Both the position numbers and the translations under genes were made by a program. From NCBI RefSeq assembly GCF_031760065.1, contig NZ_CP134500.1:5766001-5830000 (forward strand): DNA of 64,000 nt. Direction: 5' to 3'. Below are positions 36,592 through 48,167 of the stretch, piece after piece; position 1 is the first letter of the stretch, and each line of letters begins with the position of its first letter. The stretch is from Streptomyces durocortorensis (GTDB taxonomy: Bacteria; Actinomycetota; Actinomycetes; Streptomycetales; Streptomycetaceae). Under the pieces are notes generated by a model, which saw nothing but the letters and a program-made list of their open reading frames with translations, did not search any database and had not been told where the DNA came from.

Positions 36592-36729
36592 CAGGTACGG
36601 AGACGGAAGGGCAAACAGGTACGGAGACGGAAGGGCAAACAGGTACGGAGACGGAAGGGCAAACAGGCACGGAGACGGAGAGGTAAACAGGTACCGAAGC
36701 GCAAACAGGTTCGGAAACGGGGAAGCGCA
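36592..36729. repeat. 24-bp tandem repeat between esxA and eccC
   Basis: Three identical copies of a 24-nt unit (starting CAGGTACGGAGACGGAAGGG) at 36592-36615, 36616-36639 and 36640-36663. A divergent fourth follows at 36664-36687, an 18-nt shortened unit at 36688-36705 and a degenerate unit at 36706-36729. Related fragments occur from 36541. It is non-coding as far as I can tell and lies 46 nt past the eccC stop. Confidence 0.85.
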
Positions 36730-36774
36730 CCAACCCCTGCCGCCCTGCCGCTCCGCCGCGCCGCCGCCCTCGCC

Positions 36775-39700
36775 CTACCTCTCCCCGCCGACAAGCCCCG
36801 TCTGCACCAACGGGTTCCCCCGCCGCCGCGTCACGAAGATGCCCCGGCCCGTAGGCATCGGCCGCGCCCGTACGTTGCCGATGATGTCGCCCTCGTTCGG
36901 GTCGCCCGACAGCACCACGCCCTGCGCGCCCAGCTCGATCATGCGCTGGAGGAAGGGCTCGTACAGCGCGCGGCTCGCGCCCGCCGTGCTGCGGGCGATG
37001 ATGAAGCGGACACCCACATCGCGGGCGAACGGCAGCATCTCCGTGATCGGCGCCAGTGGGTTGCCGCTCGACGTGGAGACCAGGTCGAAGTCGTCGATCA
37101 CGACGTACACCTTGGGGCCCTGCCACCAGCTCTGGTCACGCAGTTCCTGTGCCGTGACATCGGCGGAGGGCGTGCGGCGCTTCATCAGGTCGTGCAGGGC
37201 CACCATGTGATGGTCCATGTTGTTGGACATCGGGATGTACTCCGCCAGGTGCGAGGGCGGGGTCACATCCAGCAGCGAACGCCGGTTGTCGATGACGAAG
37301 AGCTTGCAGGAGTCCCCGTCGTAGCGCTCGGTCAGCTGCTTGATGATCAACCGCAGCAGGTTGGACTTGCCGGACTCGCTCTCGCCGAACGCCAGGAAGA
37401 ACGGGTCCTGCTCGAAGTTGAGGAAGACCGGCTCCAGGTTGTTCTCGTCGATGCCGAACGCGATGCCCCGCTCCGGAACCGCGTACCCCGCCGGAAGCTC
37501 GCTCGCCGGGAGCGAACGGGGCAGCAGACGCACCGCAGGTGCGGGCGCCGCCGTCCAGTGCCGGGTGACCTCCAGGTTCATCGCCGCGGTGGCCTCGGAG
37601 AGGTCGCTGTCGGAGTTGATGCCGTCGATCCGCGGTACCGCCGCCATGAAGTGCAGCTTCTCCGGGGTCAGGCCGCGGCCCGGTACCCCGGCGGGTACGT
37701 TCGCCGCCACCTTGCGGTCCAGTTCGGAGTCCATCACATCGCCGAGCCGCAGCTCCAGGCGGTTCATGAGGTGGTCCTTGAGGCTGGCCCGGACCTCCAT
37801 GGAACGCGACGCCGTGACGATCAGGTGGATGCCGTAGCCGAGTCCGCGGGCCGCGATGTCGGTGGCCGCCGTCTCCAGCCCCTCGTAGTCCGTCCGGAAG
37901 CTGCCCCACCCGTCGATGACCAGGAAGACATCACCCCACGGCTGGTCGGTCACCGAGATCTCACCGCGCGCCCGCATCCGGCGGAAGGTGGCGATGGAGT
38001 CGATCCCGGCGCTGCGGAAGTACTCCTCGCGTCGCGCCATGATGCCGTACACCTCGGCGACCGTACGGCGCACCCGCTCGGGGTCCAGGCGGGACGCGAC
38101 GCCGCCGACATGCGGCAGACCCGCGATAGAGGACATACCGCCACCACCGAAGTCGAGTCCGTAGAACTGGACTTCCTCCGGGGTGTGGGTCAGGGCGAAA
38201 CCGGCGATGAGTGTCCGCAGCAGCGTCGACTTGCCGGACTGCGGCCCTCCGGTGATCTGCATGTGACCGGCGGCGCCGGAGAAGTCCCGGTAGAGGGTGT
38301 CGCGCCGCTGCTCGAACGGCTTGTCGATCACCCCCAGGGGGACGACCAGCCGGCCCGAGCCCTCGAAACCGGGCTGCGTCAGCCCCCGGCCCCGCACCGG
38401 AGAGAGCCCCGGCAGCAGCTCGTCCAGCGACGGCGGATTGTCCAGCGGCGGCAGCCACACCTGATGGGCCGAGGCACCGCGCCCCTCCAGCCGGCGCACG
38501 ATCACATCGAGCACCGTGTCCGCCAGCGCGTCGTCCTCCGCCGCACGCTGCTCCGGTACGCCACCGGGCTGCGGCACGGGCTGAACGTACTGAACCGGCA
38601 CCGGGGCGGCCGTGAACGGAACGGGCCTGCGGTCCACCGGAAGCGGAGCACCCGGCGTAGCGGCCCGGTTGGCGCCCGAGCGGTACACCCCGGAGACGTA
38701 CGCGGCCTTGAACCGGACCATCTCCTCCGTACCGAACTTCAGCAGCCCGGAGCCGGGAACATTCGGAAGGTGGTACGCGTCGGGCACGCCCAGCGCCGCC
38801 CGGGACTCGGCGGCCGAGAAGGTCCGCAGGCCGACCCGGTAGGAGAGATACGTTTCCAGACCGCGCAGCCGCCCCTCTTCCAGGCGCTGCGAGGCCAGCA
38901 GCAGATGTACACCCAGGGAACGGCCGATACGGCCGATCTGGACGAACATCTCGATGAAGTCGGGCTTGGCGGTGAGGAGTTCGCTGAACTCGTCGATGAC
39001 CAGAACGAGCGAGGGGATCGGCTGCAACGGCGCACCCGCCGCGCGTGCCTTCTCGTAGTCGTGGATGTTGGCGTAGTTGCCCGCGTCGCGCAGCATCTCC
39101 TGGCGCCGGTTGAGCTCACCGCGGATGGAGTCACCCATACGGTCGACCAGGGTCAGGTCGTCCGCGAGGTTGGTGATCACGGCCGCGACGTGGGGCATCT
39201 GCGCCATACCGGCGAAGGTGGCACCACCCTTGAAGTCGGCGAGGACGAAGTTGAGCGTCTCCGACGTATGGGTGACGGCGAGGCCGAGCACGAGCGTGCG
39301 CAGCAGCTCGGACTTGCCGGAGCCGGTGGCGCCCACGCAGAGGCCGTGCGGGCCCATGCCTTCCTGCGCCGCCTCCTTCAGGTCCAGCATCACCGGGGCG
39401 CCGCCCTCGCCCACGCCGATCGGCACCCGCAGCCGTTCGGCCTGGGAGCGCGGGCGCCAGGTCCGGCCGACGTCGATGGAGGCCGCGTCCCCCAGGTTCA
39501 GCAGATCGGTGAACTCCAGGTTGGCCAGCAGGGGCTCGTCGTCGTCCCCGCCCGTCGCCATGTGCAGCGGGGCCAGCTGCCGGGCCAGCGCCTCGGCGGC
39601 CTCGTAACTCAGCAGGTCGGGAACCCCGTCGTAGACCAGCCCCTGCCCCGACTCCAGCTGCAACGACTTCGGCTGCACCACGATGGACAGGCCCCCGCGG

Positions 39701-40749
39701 GCCCCGGTGACCTCGCCCGGTACGACCTCGATGACCGTCACACCCTGAAGGCCCTCGGCCGAGGCGAGCACCGACATGGGCGGCACCGACTCCCCGTCCA
39801 GGACCACCACGATGTGCGGCTGGTCCACGAGCGGCTGCCCGCCGGGCTGGAAGCGGGGCCTGCCCTCCAGCCGGCCCGCCAACAGCTCCTCCAGGGCCAG
39901 GGAACTCGTCGTGATGAGCCGCCGGCTCCCGGCGCCGTCCCCCGGCCCGGAGGCCTGCGCGTGCGGGAGCCACTTCGCCCACTCCCACTGCGGTGCCGCC
40001 TCCGCGCCCGTCGCGACCGCGATCACCAGGTCCTCGGGGGAGTGCAGGGAGGCCAGCCCGCCGACCACGGCACGCGCCGCCGAGCGCGCCGAATCCGCGT
40101 GACCGCTGATCGTCAGGTGGTAGAACGCCCGCAACGAGACGGCCATCGGCAGGCCGTCCACCGTGGAGTGTGTCGCCAGGAACTGCTGCATCGCACCGGC
40201 GGCCAGCGGTTCCAGCTCGTCGACGGGCGCCGTCTCGGGGGCGATGAGCGGCGTGGCCAGTTCCTGACCGCCCAGACCGATACGCACCTGCGCGAAGTCC
40301 GCGTCACCGGCCCGCCGTTCCCACACCCGGCTGCCCTCGGCCACGAGCGCCCACAGCTGCTCGGGAGAGGGGTGGAGGTAGAACTGCGCGTCGCGCTGCT
40401 TGCGCGCGGTCTTGAGCACGGTGCGCCTGGTCTGCGTCAGGTACTTCAGATAGTCGCGGCGCAGATCGGCGAGCTGCCCCTGGGTGCCCCGCCTGTACCG
40501 TACGAGCATCGCGATGGCCATGGCGACCGTCGAGGCGATCATGATCATGCCCATGATGCGCATGATCGGGTTCGGCGTCATGAAGAAGAAGACGACCGAA
40601 CCGCCCATGCCCAGCATCGGCAGGAGCTGCATCAGAGCGCCCTCCTGCTGGCCTCGGGGGAGCTCCGGCGGAGGTTGCAACTGCACCTGTTCGACCGGCA
40701 CTTCGGTGGGCAGGGCCCGCGGTGGGCGCTTGACGACGATCTGGCTCAC
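36775..40749 (-). CDS. eccC: Type VII secretion ATPase EccC (three FtsK/SpoIIIE domains)
   Basis: 1324 residues, one polypeptide. Two membrane helices (~40-82: QLLPMLGMGGSVVFFFM and IMRIMGMIMIASTVAMAIAM) precede a DUF-type stalk. Three FtsK-like ATPase domains follow: VGATGSGKSELLRTL (K479), TGGPQSGKSTLLRTL (K840) and FGESESGKSNLLRLI (K1128). EccC drives substrate export and recognises WXG100 signals through its C-terminal domains. The third P-loop has Glu and Ser inserted in the usual pattern, as is common in degenerate C-terminal domains. Transcribed against the surrounding esx genes and divergently from eccD. Confidence 0.96.
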   Translation of the reverse strand: MSQIVVKRPPRALPTEVPVEQVQLQPPPELPRGQQEGALMQLLPMLGMGGSVVFFFMTPNPIMRIMGMIMIASTVAMAIAMLVRYRRGTQGQLADLRRDYLKYLTQTRRTVLKTARKQRDAQFYLHPSPEQLWALVAEGSRVWERRAGDADFAQVRIGLGGQELATPLIAPETAPVDELEPLAAGAMQQFLATHSTVDGLPMAVSLRAFYHLTISGHADSARSAARAVVGGLASLHSPEDLVIAVATGAEAAPQWEWAKWLPHAQASGPGDGAGSRRLITTSSLALEELLAGRLEGRPRFQPGGQPLVDQPHIVVVLDGESVPPMSVLASAEGLQGVTVIEVVPGEVTGARGGLSIVVQPKSLQLESGQGLVYDGVPDLLSYEAAEALARQLAPLHMATGGDDDEPLLANLEFTDLLNLGDAASIDVGRTWRPRSQAERLRVPIGVGEGGAPVMLDLKEAAQEGMGPHGLCVGATGSGKSELLRTLVLGLAVTHTSETLNFVLADFKGGATFAGMAQMPHVAAVITNLADDLTLVDRMGDSIRGELNRRQEMLRDAGNYANIHDYEKARAAGAPLQPIPSLVLVIDEFSELLTAKPDFIEMFVQIGRIGRSLGVHLLLASQRLEEGRLRGLETYLSYRVGLRTFSAAESRAALGVPDAYHLPNVPGSGLLKFGTEEMVRFKAAYVSGVYRSGANRAATPGAPLPVDRRPVPFTAAPVPVQYVQPVPQPGGVPEQRAAEDDALADTVLDVIVRRLEGRGASAHQVWLPPLDNPPSLDELLPGLSPVRGRGLTQPGFEGSGRLVVPLGVIDKPFEQRRDTLYRDFSGAAGHMQITGGPQSGKSTLLRTLIAGFALTHTPEEVQFYGLDFGGGGMSSIAGLPHVGGVASRLDPERVRRTVAEVYGIMARREEYFRSAGIDSIATFRRMRARGEISVTDQPWGDVFLVIDGWGSFRTDYEGLETAATDIAARGLGYGIHLIVTASRSMEVRASLKDHLMNRLELRLGDVMDSELDRKVAANVPAGVPGRGLTPEKLHFMAAVPRIDGINSDSDLSEATAAMNLEVTRHWTAAPAPAVRLLPRSLPASELPAGYAVPERGIAFGIDENNLEPVFLNFEQDPFFLAFGESESGKSNLLRLIIKQLTERYDGDSCKLFVIDNRRSLLDVTPPSHLAEYIPMSNNMDHHMVALHDLMKRRTPSADVTAQELRDQSWWQGPKVYVVIDDFDLVSTSSGNPLAPITEMLPFARDVGVRFIIARSTAGASRALYEPFLQRMIELGAQGVVLSGDPNEGDIIGNVRARPMPTGRGIFVTRRRGNPLVQTGLVGGER

Positions 40750-41027
40750 AGCTCACCAATTCCCTTGCCGGACGGAAGTGTTCCTATCGGCGCCCCCGTG
40801 GCGACGGGCCCCATCCGCGGGATGGATCCTACTGGCGTGGCGAGCACCCCATGGCGGTAGGGTGTCGCGGTGCGTGTACGCATCCGCTAACTGTCGCGTG
40901 AACACGGTCATTCGGGACCGACGGAAGCGCGCGCGGCAGCAGGCTGGGGCACGCGCGGGCGCGGCAGAAGCCAAGGCAGCAGAAGAAGCGCGGCAGAAGC
41001 AGCAGGAACAAGCAGGGGGAGCAGCAG

Positions 41028-42536
41028 GTGACGATGACGGCCCAAGCGGCAGCCACCGGACCCGGTGGGCAGAGTCACGGGACGCCGTCCGGCGGCGGAA
41101 CCGGATTCTGCCGGGTCACGGTCGTCGCACCGGACAGCCGTGTCGACGTGGCCCTGCCCGAGGACATCCCCGTAGCCGATCTGTACCCCGAGATCCTCCG
41201 GCTGTCCGGACAGAGCCCCGCCCCCGGTGCCCCGGTCGGCTACCACCTGGTGCGCCGCGACGGCACCGTCCTCGACAGCGCCCGTACGCTGGCGGGCCAC
41301 CGCATCCTCGACGGCGAGCTGCTCTCGATGCGGCCGTTCTCCGAGTCGCTGCCCCCCGCGGTCTTCGACGACGTCTCCGACGCCGTCGCCACCGCCGTGG
41401 CCAAGGACCGCACGCTCTGGGGCGACGCGCTCATGCGCGGAGCCGGCCTCTTCGGCGGCTCCGTCCTGCTCGCCCTGCTCGGCTTCGTGCTGTGGACTGC
41501 CGACCCGCGCCACGACATGCACGGTCTGCCGGGCATCCTCGCGGCGGTCGTCGCCCTGCTCCTCCTCGCCTTCGCCTGCGTCCGCGCCCGGGTGTACGAC
41601 GACCGGGGCTCGGCCATCGCGCTGGGCACCGGTGCCCTGGTGAACGCTGCGGTGGCCGGCTCCGGTCTGCTGCCCCTGAGCAGCGGGCAGGGCGTCGGGC
41701 GGCTGCAGTTCCTGCTCGGCTGCGCCGCGGTCCTGGTGGTCGCCGTGATCCTGATGATCGTCGCGCCCGGCGGCGACGCTCCGTTCGTCGCGTTCGTCTT
41801 CGCGAGCACCATCGGCCTCCTGGTGACGTTCACCGCGATCCTGACCGGCATCGAGCCGATCGAGGCCGCCGCCGTGTGCTCCCCGCTCGCTGTGGGCGTC
41901 CTGGCCTTCCTGCCCGGGCTCTCGACCCGCTTCGCCCGCCTCCCCATCGGATTCGAGCCGCCCCGCACCACGGTCGGCGACTACGGGACGTCCGAACCGG
42001 CGCCCCAGGGCCCGGTGGACGCCGAGCGCATCGCCGCCCAGGCGCGGCGCGGCCACGAACTGCTCCTCGGCCTGGTCGGCGGATGCGCGCTGGTCGCCGT
42101 GGCGGCCGCCGCGGTGCTGGGATTCTCGGACAACGTCTGGGGCCAGCTGCTCGCCCTGGCCACGGGTGTCGCCATGCTGATGCGCGCCCACCTCTTCCGC
42201 TACACGGCCCAGGTCGGCTGCGCGCTCGCGGCGGGCCTCGGCGCCCTTGTCCTCCTCGGCCTAGGGCTGTCCCTCAACCCGCCCACCGCCCTGATGCAGG
42301 ACGCGCTGAAGGGGGACGGTGCCGCCCTGGACATCCGTACGGTGTGGCTCGCCGCCGCCGTCGCGGGCGTCGCCGCCCTGATCACCGCCATCGGCCTGAT
42401 CGTGCCGCGCAAGGGAGTGACCCCCTTCTGGGGCCGCTTCCTGGAGATCGCCGAGGCGGTCGTTCTGCTGACCCTGCTCCCGCTCTGCCTCGCAGTCTTC
42501 GACGTCTACCACTCGATCCGGGCCCTCACCAGCTGA
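41028..42536 (+). CDS. eccD: Type VII secretion membrane protein EccD
   Basis: 502 residues from GTG 41028, with GGGGGAG upstream. A ubiquitin-like N-terminal domain (CRVTVVAPDSRVDVALPEDI...ADLYPEIL) is followed by 11 membrane helices, for example LFGGSVLLALLGFVLW and the final AEAVVLLTLLPLCLAVF. This is the EccD/Snm4 channel-lining subunit of ESX. The 278 nt to eccC are a divergent promoter region with no supported gene. rpsO follows 178 nt later. Confidence 0.94.
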   Translation: MTMTAQAAATGPGGQSHGTPSGGGTGFCRVTVVAPDSRVDVALPEDIPVADLYPEILRLSGQSPAPGAPVGYHLVRRDGTVLDSARTLAGHRILDGELLSMRPFSESLPPAVFDDVSDAVATAVAKDRTLWGDALMRGAGLFGGSVLLALLGFVLWTADPRHDMHGLPGILAAVVALLLLAFACVRARVYDDRGSAIALGTGALVNAAVAGSGLLPLSSGQGVGRLQFLLGCAAVLVVAVILMIVAPGGDAPFVAFVFASTIGLLVTFTAILTGIEPIEAAAVCSPLAVGVLAFLPGLSTRFARLPIGFEPPRTTVGDYGTSEPAPQGPVDAERIAAQARRGHELLLGLVGGCALVAVAAAAVLGFSDNVWGQLLALATGVAMLMRAHLFRYTAQVGCALAAGLGALVLLGLGLSLNPPTALMQDALKGDGAALDIRTVWLAAAVAGVAALITAIGLIVPRKGVTPFWGRFLEIAEAVVLLTLLPLCLAVFDVYHSIRALTS

Positions 42537-42713
42537 TCAGCGGCGGGGCGTGACCCGAACGGCTGGTACTCTGACCAGTGGCCGTTTGTGTACGCGTCCT
42601 CGGATCATCCTGGGGACTGCGCTCATCGGACCTTCGCCTCCGAGTCACGGAAGCTCCCCTGAGATCAAGACCAGGGGCACTCGTGGGCGCTTCGAACATC
42701 AAGAGGAGTACGC

Positions 42714-43004
42714 GTGCCGCTCGACGCCGCTACGAAGAAGCAGATCATGTCCGAGTTCGCCCAGAAGGAGGGTGACACCGGATCCCCCGAGGTCCAGGTC
42801 GCCATGCTCTCCCGCCGGATCTCGGACCTGACGGAGCACCTCAAGACGCACAAGCACGACCACCACTCCCGTCGTGGTCTGCTGATCCTGGTCGGCCAGC
42901 GTCGCCGCCTCCTGCAGTACCTGGCCAAGAAGGACATCCAGCGCTTCCGTGCGCTGGTCGACCGCCTCGGCATCCGCCGCGGTGCGGCCGGCGGCGCCAA
43001 GTAA
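42714..43004 (+). CDS. rpsO: 30S ribosomal protein S15
   Basis: 96 residues from GTG 42714, with AAGAGGAG upstream. Canonical S15: [60 protein letters not shown] and [16 protein letters not shown]. Binds the central domain of 16S rRNA. Directly upstream of pnp, as in most bacteria; in Streptomyces the two are known to be co-transcribed, with a hairpin between them. Confidence 0.98.
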   Translation: MPLDAATKKQIMSEFAQKEGDTGSPEVQVAMLSRRISDLTEHLKTHKHDHHSRRGLLILVGQRRRLLQYLAKKDIQRFRALVDRLGIRRGAAGGAK

Positions 43005-43018
43005 GGACGCTGTGGAGA

Positions 43019-43052
43019 GGGAGCGGTTCCCGCGGTTCAGGGGACCGCTCCC
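43019..43052 (+). terminator. rpsO-pnp intergenic hairpin
   Basis: GGGAGCGGTTCC (43019-43030) pairs with GGGACCGCTCCC (43041-43052), 11 of 12 bp, followed by TTTG. In S. coelicolor an intergenic hairpin at this place is known to be processed by RNase III, so partial termination plus RNA processing is likely. Confidence 0.7.
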
Positions 43053-43281
43053 TTTGCCGTACGTGCACGACCGGTGTCAAGCTCAGTAACCTGGGCGTAC
43101 GACACCAGAGCAAGTAGGGAGAGGCGCAGCGACGCCGCCGCCGGTCCTCGGTAGTGGCCCCCGGGAAAACGCCCGGGAGCTTCGATCGAAGACCGGCCCG
43201 CATCCACGGTGCGCTTCTCCCGCACCGTCCTCCGCCACACGGGCGGCAGGACGAAAGACGACGAGTATGGAGAAATCACTA

Positions 43282-45498
43282 GTGGAGAACGAGACCCACT
43301 ACGCCGAGGCCGTTATCGACAACGGAACCTTCGGCACCCGCACCATCCGCTTCGAGACGGGCCGCCTGGCCAAGCAGGCCGCAGGCTCCGCCGTCGCGTA
43401 CCTGGACGACGACACCATGGTGCTGTCGGCCACCACCGCTTCCAAGCGGCCCAAGGACAACCTCGACTTCTTCCCCCTCACTGTGGACGTCGAGGAGCGG
43501 CAGTACGCGGCCGGAAAGATCCCCGGATCCTTCTTCCGCCGCGAGGGCCGCCCCTCCGAGGACGCGATCCTCACCTGCCGTCTGATCGACCGGCCGCTGC
43601 GCCCCTCCTTCAAGAAGGGCCTGCGCAACGAGATCCAGATCGTCGAGACGATCATGGCGCTCAACCCCGACCACCTCTACGACGTGGTCGCGATCAACGC
43701 CGCCTCCTGCTCCACGCAGCTCGCGGGCCTGCCCTTCTCCGGCCCGATCGGCGCCACCCGCGTCGCCCTGATCAAGGGCCAGTGGGTCGCGTTCCCGACG
43801 CACACCGAGCTTGAGGACGCCGTCTTCGACATGGTCGTCGCCGGTCGCGTCCTGGAGGACGGCGACGTCGCGATCATGATGGTCGAGGCCGAGGCCACCG
43901 AGAAGACCATCCAGCTCGTCAAGGACGGCGCCGAGGCTCCCACCGAGGAGATCGTCGCCGCCGGTCTGGACGCCGCGAAGCCCTTCATCAAGGCGCTCTG
44001 CAAGGCCCAGTCCGACCTGGCCTCCAAGGCCGCCAAGCCGGTCGGCGAGTTCCCGGTCTTCCTGGACTACCAGGACGACGTCTTCGAGGCGCTCGCCACC
44101 GCCGTCACCTCCGAGCTGGCCCAGGCGCTCACCATCGCGGGCAAGCAGGAGCGCGAGGCCGAGCTGGACCGCGTCAAGGAGATCGCCGCGGAGAAGCTGC
44201 TCCCGGCCTTCGAGGGCCGCGAGAAGGAGATCTCCGCCGCGTACCGCGCGCTGACCAAGAAGCTGGTCCGCGAGCGCGTCATCAAGGACAAGGTCCGCAT
44301 CGACGGCCGTGGCGTCACGGACATCCGTACGCTCGCCGCCGAGGTCGAGGCCATCCCGCGCGTGCACGGCTCGGCGCTGTTCGAGCGTGGCGAGACCCAG
44401 ATCCTGGGCGTCACCACCCTCAACATGCTCCGGATGGAGCAGCAGCTGGACACCCTTTCTCCGGTGACCCGCAAGCGCTACATGCACAACTACAACTTCC
44501 CGCCGTACTCCGTCGGCGAGACCGGCCGCGTGGGCTCGCCCAAGCGCCGCGAGATCGGCCACGGAGCGCTCGCCGAGCGCGCCATCGTGCCGGTCCTCCC
44601 GACGCGCGAGGAGTTCCCCTACGCGATCCGCCAGGTCTCCGAGGCGCTGGGCTCCAACGGCTCGACGTCCATGGGCTCGGTCTGCGCCTCCACCATGTCG
44701 CTGCTGAACGCCGGTGTGCCCCTCAAGGCCGCCGTCGCCGGTATCGCCATGGGCCTGATCTCGCAGGAGATCGACGGCAAGACCCACTACGTCGCCCTCA
44801 CCGACATCCTCGGTGCGGAGGACGCCTTCGGCGACATGGACTTCAAGGTCGCCGGTACGAAGCAGTTCGTGACCGCGCTCCAGCTCGACACCAAGCTCGA
44901 CGGCATCCCCGCCTCGGTCCTGGCAGCCGCGCTGAAGCAGGCCCGTGACGCGCGTCTGCACATCCTGGACGTCATGAACGAGGCCATCGACGTCCCGGAC
45001 GAGATGTCCCCGAACGCCCCCCGGATCATCACCGTCAAGATCCCGGTGGACAAGATCGGTGAGGTCATCGGCCCCAAGGGCAAGATGATCAACCAGATCC
45101 AGGAGGACACCGGCGCCGACATCACGATCGAGGACGACGGCACCATCTACATCGGTGCCCAGCAGGGTTCGCAGGCCGAGGCCGCCCGCGCCACGATCAA
45201 CGCGATCGCCAACCCGACCATGCCGGAGGTCGGCGAGCGCTACCTGGGCACGGTCGTCAAGACGACCACCTTCGGTGCGTTCGTCTCGCTCATGCCGGGC
45301 AAGGACGGTCTGCTGCACATCTCGCAGATCCGCAAGCTCGCCGGCGGCAAGCGCGTGGAGAACGTCGAGGACGTGCTCGGCGTCGGCGCCAAGGTCCAGG
45401 TCGAGATCGCCGAGATCGACTCCCGCGGCAAGCTCTCCCTCATCCCGGTCGTCGAGGGCGAAGAGGCCGACGAGAAGAAGGACGACACCGACAAGTGA
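43282..45498 (+). CDS. pnp: Polyribonucleotide nucleotidyltransferase (PNPase)
   Basis: 738 residues from GTG 43282 ([11 protein letters not shown]), with GGAGAA 7 nt upstream. An in-frame ATG at 43267 would add five residues but lacks a ribosome site. PNPase is the phosphorolytic 3'-5' exoribonuclease, and in Streptomyces also the poly(A) polymerase. Two RNase PH domains are seen ([20 protein letters not shown]; the second with [20 protein letters not shown]), then a KH domain ([20 protein letters not shown] region) and an S1 domain ([20 protein letters not shown]). Complete. Its stop overlaps the M16 gene start (GTGA). Confidence 0.98.
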   Translation: MENETHYAEAVIDNGTFGTRTIRFETGRLAKQAAGSAVAYLDDDTMVLSATTASKRPKDNLDFFPLTVDVEERQYAAGKIPGSFFRREGRPSEDAILTCRLIDRPLRPSFKKGLRNEIQIVETIMALNPDHLYDVVAINAASCSTQLAGLPFSGPIGATRVALIKGQWVAFPTHTELEDAVFDMVVAGRVLEDGDVAIMMVEAEATEKTIQLVKDGAEAPTEEIVAAGLDAAKPFIKALCKAQSDLASKAAKPVGEFPVFLDYQDDVFEALATAVTSELAQALTIAGKQEREAELDRVKEIAAEKLLPAFEGREKEISAAYRALTKKLVRERVIKDKVRIDGRGVTDIRTLAAEVEAIPRVHGSALFERGETQILGVTTLNMLRMEQQLDTLSPVTRKRYMHNYNFPPYSVGETGRVGSPKRREIGHGALAERAIVPVLPTREEFPYAIRQVSEALGSNGSTSMGSVCASTMSLLNAGVPLKAAVAGIAMGLISQEIDGKTHYVALTDILGAEDAFGDMDFKVAGTKQFVTALQLDTKLDGIPASVLAAALKQARDARLHILDVMNEAIDVPDEMSPNAPRIITVKIPVDKIGEVIGPKGKMINQIQEDTGADITIEDDGTIYIGAQQGSQAEAARATINAIANPTMPEVGERYLGTVVKTTTFGAFVSLMPGKDGLLHISQIRKLAGGKRVENVEDVLGVGAKVQVEIAEIDSRGKLSLIPVVEGEEADEKKDDTDK

Positions 45499-46874
45499 CG
45501 TCCCGTAGTTCCGCGACGACGGCCCGTGCCTCCTTCGAGGCGCGGGCCGTCGCCCGTACCCAAACGCTTCTCAAGGGCAAGGACGGCATCGGCACCGTCC
45601 GCCGCACCGTCCTCCCCGGCGGTCTGCGGATCGTCACCGAGACCCTGCCCTCCGTCCGGTCCGCCACCTTCGGCATCTGGGCCAACGTCGGATCACGCGA
45701 CGAGACGCCCACCCTGAACGGCGCGACCCACTACCTCGAACACCTCCTCTTCAAGGGCACCGCCAAGCGCACCGCCCTCGACATCTCCTCGGCGATCGAC
45801 GCGGTCGGCGGCGAGATGAACGCCTTCACGGCGAAGGAGTACACCTGTTACTACGCGCGGGTCCTGGACACCGATCTGCCGCTGGCCATCGACGTCGTCT
45901 GCGACATGCTGACCGGCTCGCTGATCGCCCCCGAGGACGTCGACGCCGAGCGCGGCGTCATCCTCGAAGAGATCGCGATGACCGAGGACGACCCGGGCGA
46001 CTGCGTGCACGACCTGTTCGCGCACACCATGCTCGGCGACACCCCCCTCGGCCGCCCGGTCCTCGGCACCGTCGACACGATCAACGCGCTCAGCCGCGGC
46101 CAGATCGCCCGCTTCTACAAGAAGCACTACGACCCCACGCACCTGGTCGTCGCCGCCGCCGGCAACGTCGACCACGCCACGGTCGTACGCCAGGTCCGCC
46201 GCGCCTTCGAGCGCGCCGGGGCCCTCTCCCGTACCGATGCCGTCCCGATGGCGCCCCGCGAGGGCTCCCGCACCCTGCGCACCGCGGGCAAGGTGGAGCT
46301 GCTGAACCGCAAGACCGAGCAGGCCCACGTGGTCCTCGGGATGCCCGGCCTCGCCCGCACCGACGACCGTCGCTGGGCACTCGGCGTCCTCAACACCGCC
46401 CTCGGCGGCGGTATGAGCTCGCGACTCTTCCAGGAGGTCCGGGAGAAGCGCGGCCTGGCCTACAGCGTGTACTCGTACACCTCGGGCTTCGCCGACTGCG
46501 GCCTCTTCGGCGTCTACGCGGGGTGCCGGCCCAGCCAGGTCCACGACGTCCTGAAGATCTGCCGCGACGAACTGGACCGGGTCGCCACCCACGGCCTGGA
46601 CGACGACGAGATCGCCCGCGCCATCGGCCAGCTCTCCGGCTCCACCGTCCTCGGCCTGGAGGACACCGGCGCGCTGATGAACCGTATCGGCAAGAGCGAG
46701 CTGTGCTGGGGCGAGCAGATGTCCGTCGACGACATGCTCGCGCGCATCGCGGAGGTCACCCCCGACGACGTACGGGAGGTGGCGGGCGAGCTCCTCACCC
46801 GGCGCCCCTCGCTCTCGGTCATCGGCCCGCTCAAGGACAAGCAGGCGGACCGCCTCCACGAAGCGGTCTCCTAA
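45495..46874 (+). CDS. M16 family zinc metallopeptidase
   Basis: 459 residues from GTG 45495. The inverted zinc motif HYLEH (His79, Glu82, His83) sits in [17 protein letters not shown], with the distal Glu expected in [19 protein letters not shown]. The C-terminal M16 half is [20 protein letters not shown], with the R/Y substrate-binding pair. Single-chain members of this size resemble mitochondrial processing peptidase beta and B. subtilis MlpA (YmxG). Coupled to pnp; dapB follows 18 nt downstream. Substrate unknown. Confidence 0.93.
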   Translation: MTSRSSATTARASFEARAVARTQTLLKGKDGIGTVRRTVLPGGLRIVTETLPSVRSATFGIWANVGSRDETPTLNGATHYLEHLLFKGTAKRTALDISSAIDAVGGEMNAFTAKEYTCYYARVLDTDLPLAIDVVCDMLTGSLIAPEDVDAERGVILEEIAMTEDDPGDCVHDLFAHTMLGDTPLGRPVLGTVDTINALSRGQIARFYKKHYDPTHLVVAAAGNVDHATVVRQVRRAFERAGALSRTDAVPMAPREGSRTLRTAGKVELLNRKTEQAHVVLGMPGLARTDDRRWALGVLNTALGGGMSSRLFQEVREKRGLAYSVYSYTSGFADCGLFGVYAGCRPSQVHDVLKICRDELDRVATHGLDDDEIARAIGQLSGSTVLGLEDTGALMNRIGKSELCWGEQMSVDDMLARIAEVTPDDVREVAGELLTRRPSLSVIGPLKDKQADRLHEAVS

Positions 46875-47645
<771 letters not shown>

Positions 47646-47656
47646 CTGAGCCCACC

Positions 47657-48145
47657 ATGCGCGCAAAGATCACCTACATCGCCACGGCAGCCGTCCTGGT
47701 CTTCTACTTCTTCCTGGTCGGCAGCCGTGGCCTGATGCTCATCCGGCACGGCACGCTGCTCACGATCACGTTCGGCGTCGCCGTCCTGATCCTGCCGGTG
47801 ATCGGCGTCTGGTTCCTCTGGAAGAACACCCAGTTCGTCCGCCGGGCCAACGCGCTCGCCGCCGAACTGGAAGCGGAGGGCGGCCTCCCGGTCGACGACC
47901 TGGCCCGTACCCCGTCCGGCCGCATCGACCGGGACGCCGCAGACGCGGTCTTCACCAAGCGCCGCGAGGAGACCGAGGACGCCCCGGACGACTGGCGCGC
48001 CTGGTTCCGGCTGGCGGTCGCCTACCAGGACGCGAGGGACACCCCCAGGGCCCGCAAGGCCATGCAGCGGGCCATCGCGCTCCGCGCCTCCAGCCAGGCC
48101 GCCCCCTCAAGCCCGCCCGCGGTCTCCAGCCCGTCCGGCGACTGA
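47657..48145 (+). CDS. Small membrane protein with tetratricopeptide-like end
   Basis: 162 residues. Two hydrophobic segments (ITYIATAAVLVFYFFLVG at ~4-22 and TITFGVAVLILPVIGVWFLW at ~37-56), then a soluble tail with DDWRAWFRLAVAYQDARDTP and ARKAMQRAIALRA, a single TPR-like hairpin. Family not recognised. It follows dapB by 11 nt and is probably on the same transcript. A convergent terminator follows. Confidence 0.8.
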   Translation: MRAKITYIATAAVLVFYFFLVGSRGLMLIRHGTLLTITFGVAVLILPVIGVWFLWKNTQFVRRANALAAELEAEGGLPVDDLARTPSGRIDRDAADAVFTKRREETEDAPDDWRAWFRLAVAYQDARDTPRARKAMQRAIALRASSQAAPSSPPAVSSPSGD

Positions 48146-48167
48146 GGAGATCTTCCAGCCGTACGCA

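Noticed and set aside
36592..36729. Possible CRISPR array
   Set aside because: The 24-nt units are directly adjacent with no spacers, and no cas genes are nearby.
36583..40860. 1425-codon open frame on the plus strand opposite eccC
   Set aside because: Shadow of eccC. It begins in the 24-bp repeat and runs through Arg/Gln/Val-rich sequence with no domain.
40750..41027. Possible small gene between eccC and eccD
   Set aside because: The Ala/Arg/Gln-rich frame is out of phase with eccD and has no start with a ribosome site; treated as a divergent promoter region.
43279..45318. 679-codon minus-strand frame opposite pnp
   Set aside because: Antisense of a certain gene, with Asp/Leu/Val-rich composition typical of shadow frames in high-GC DNA.
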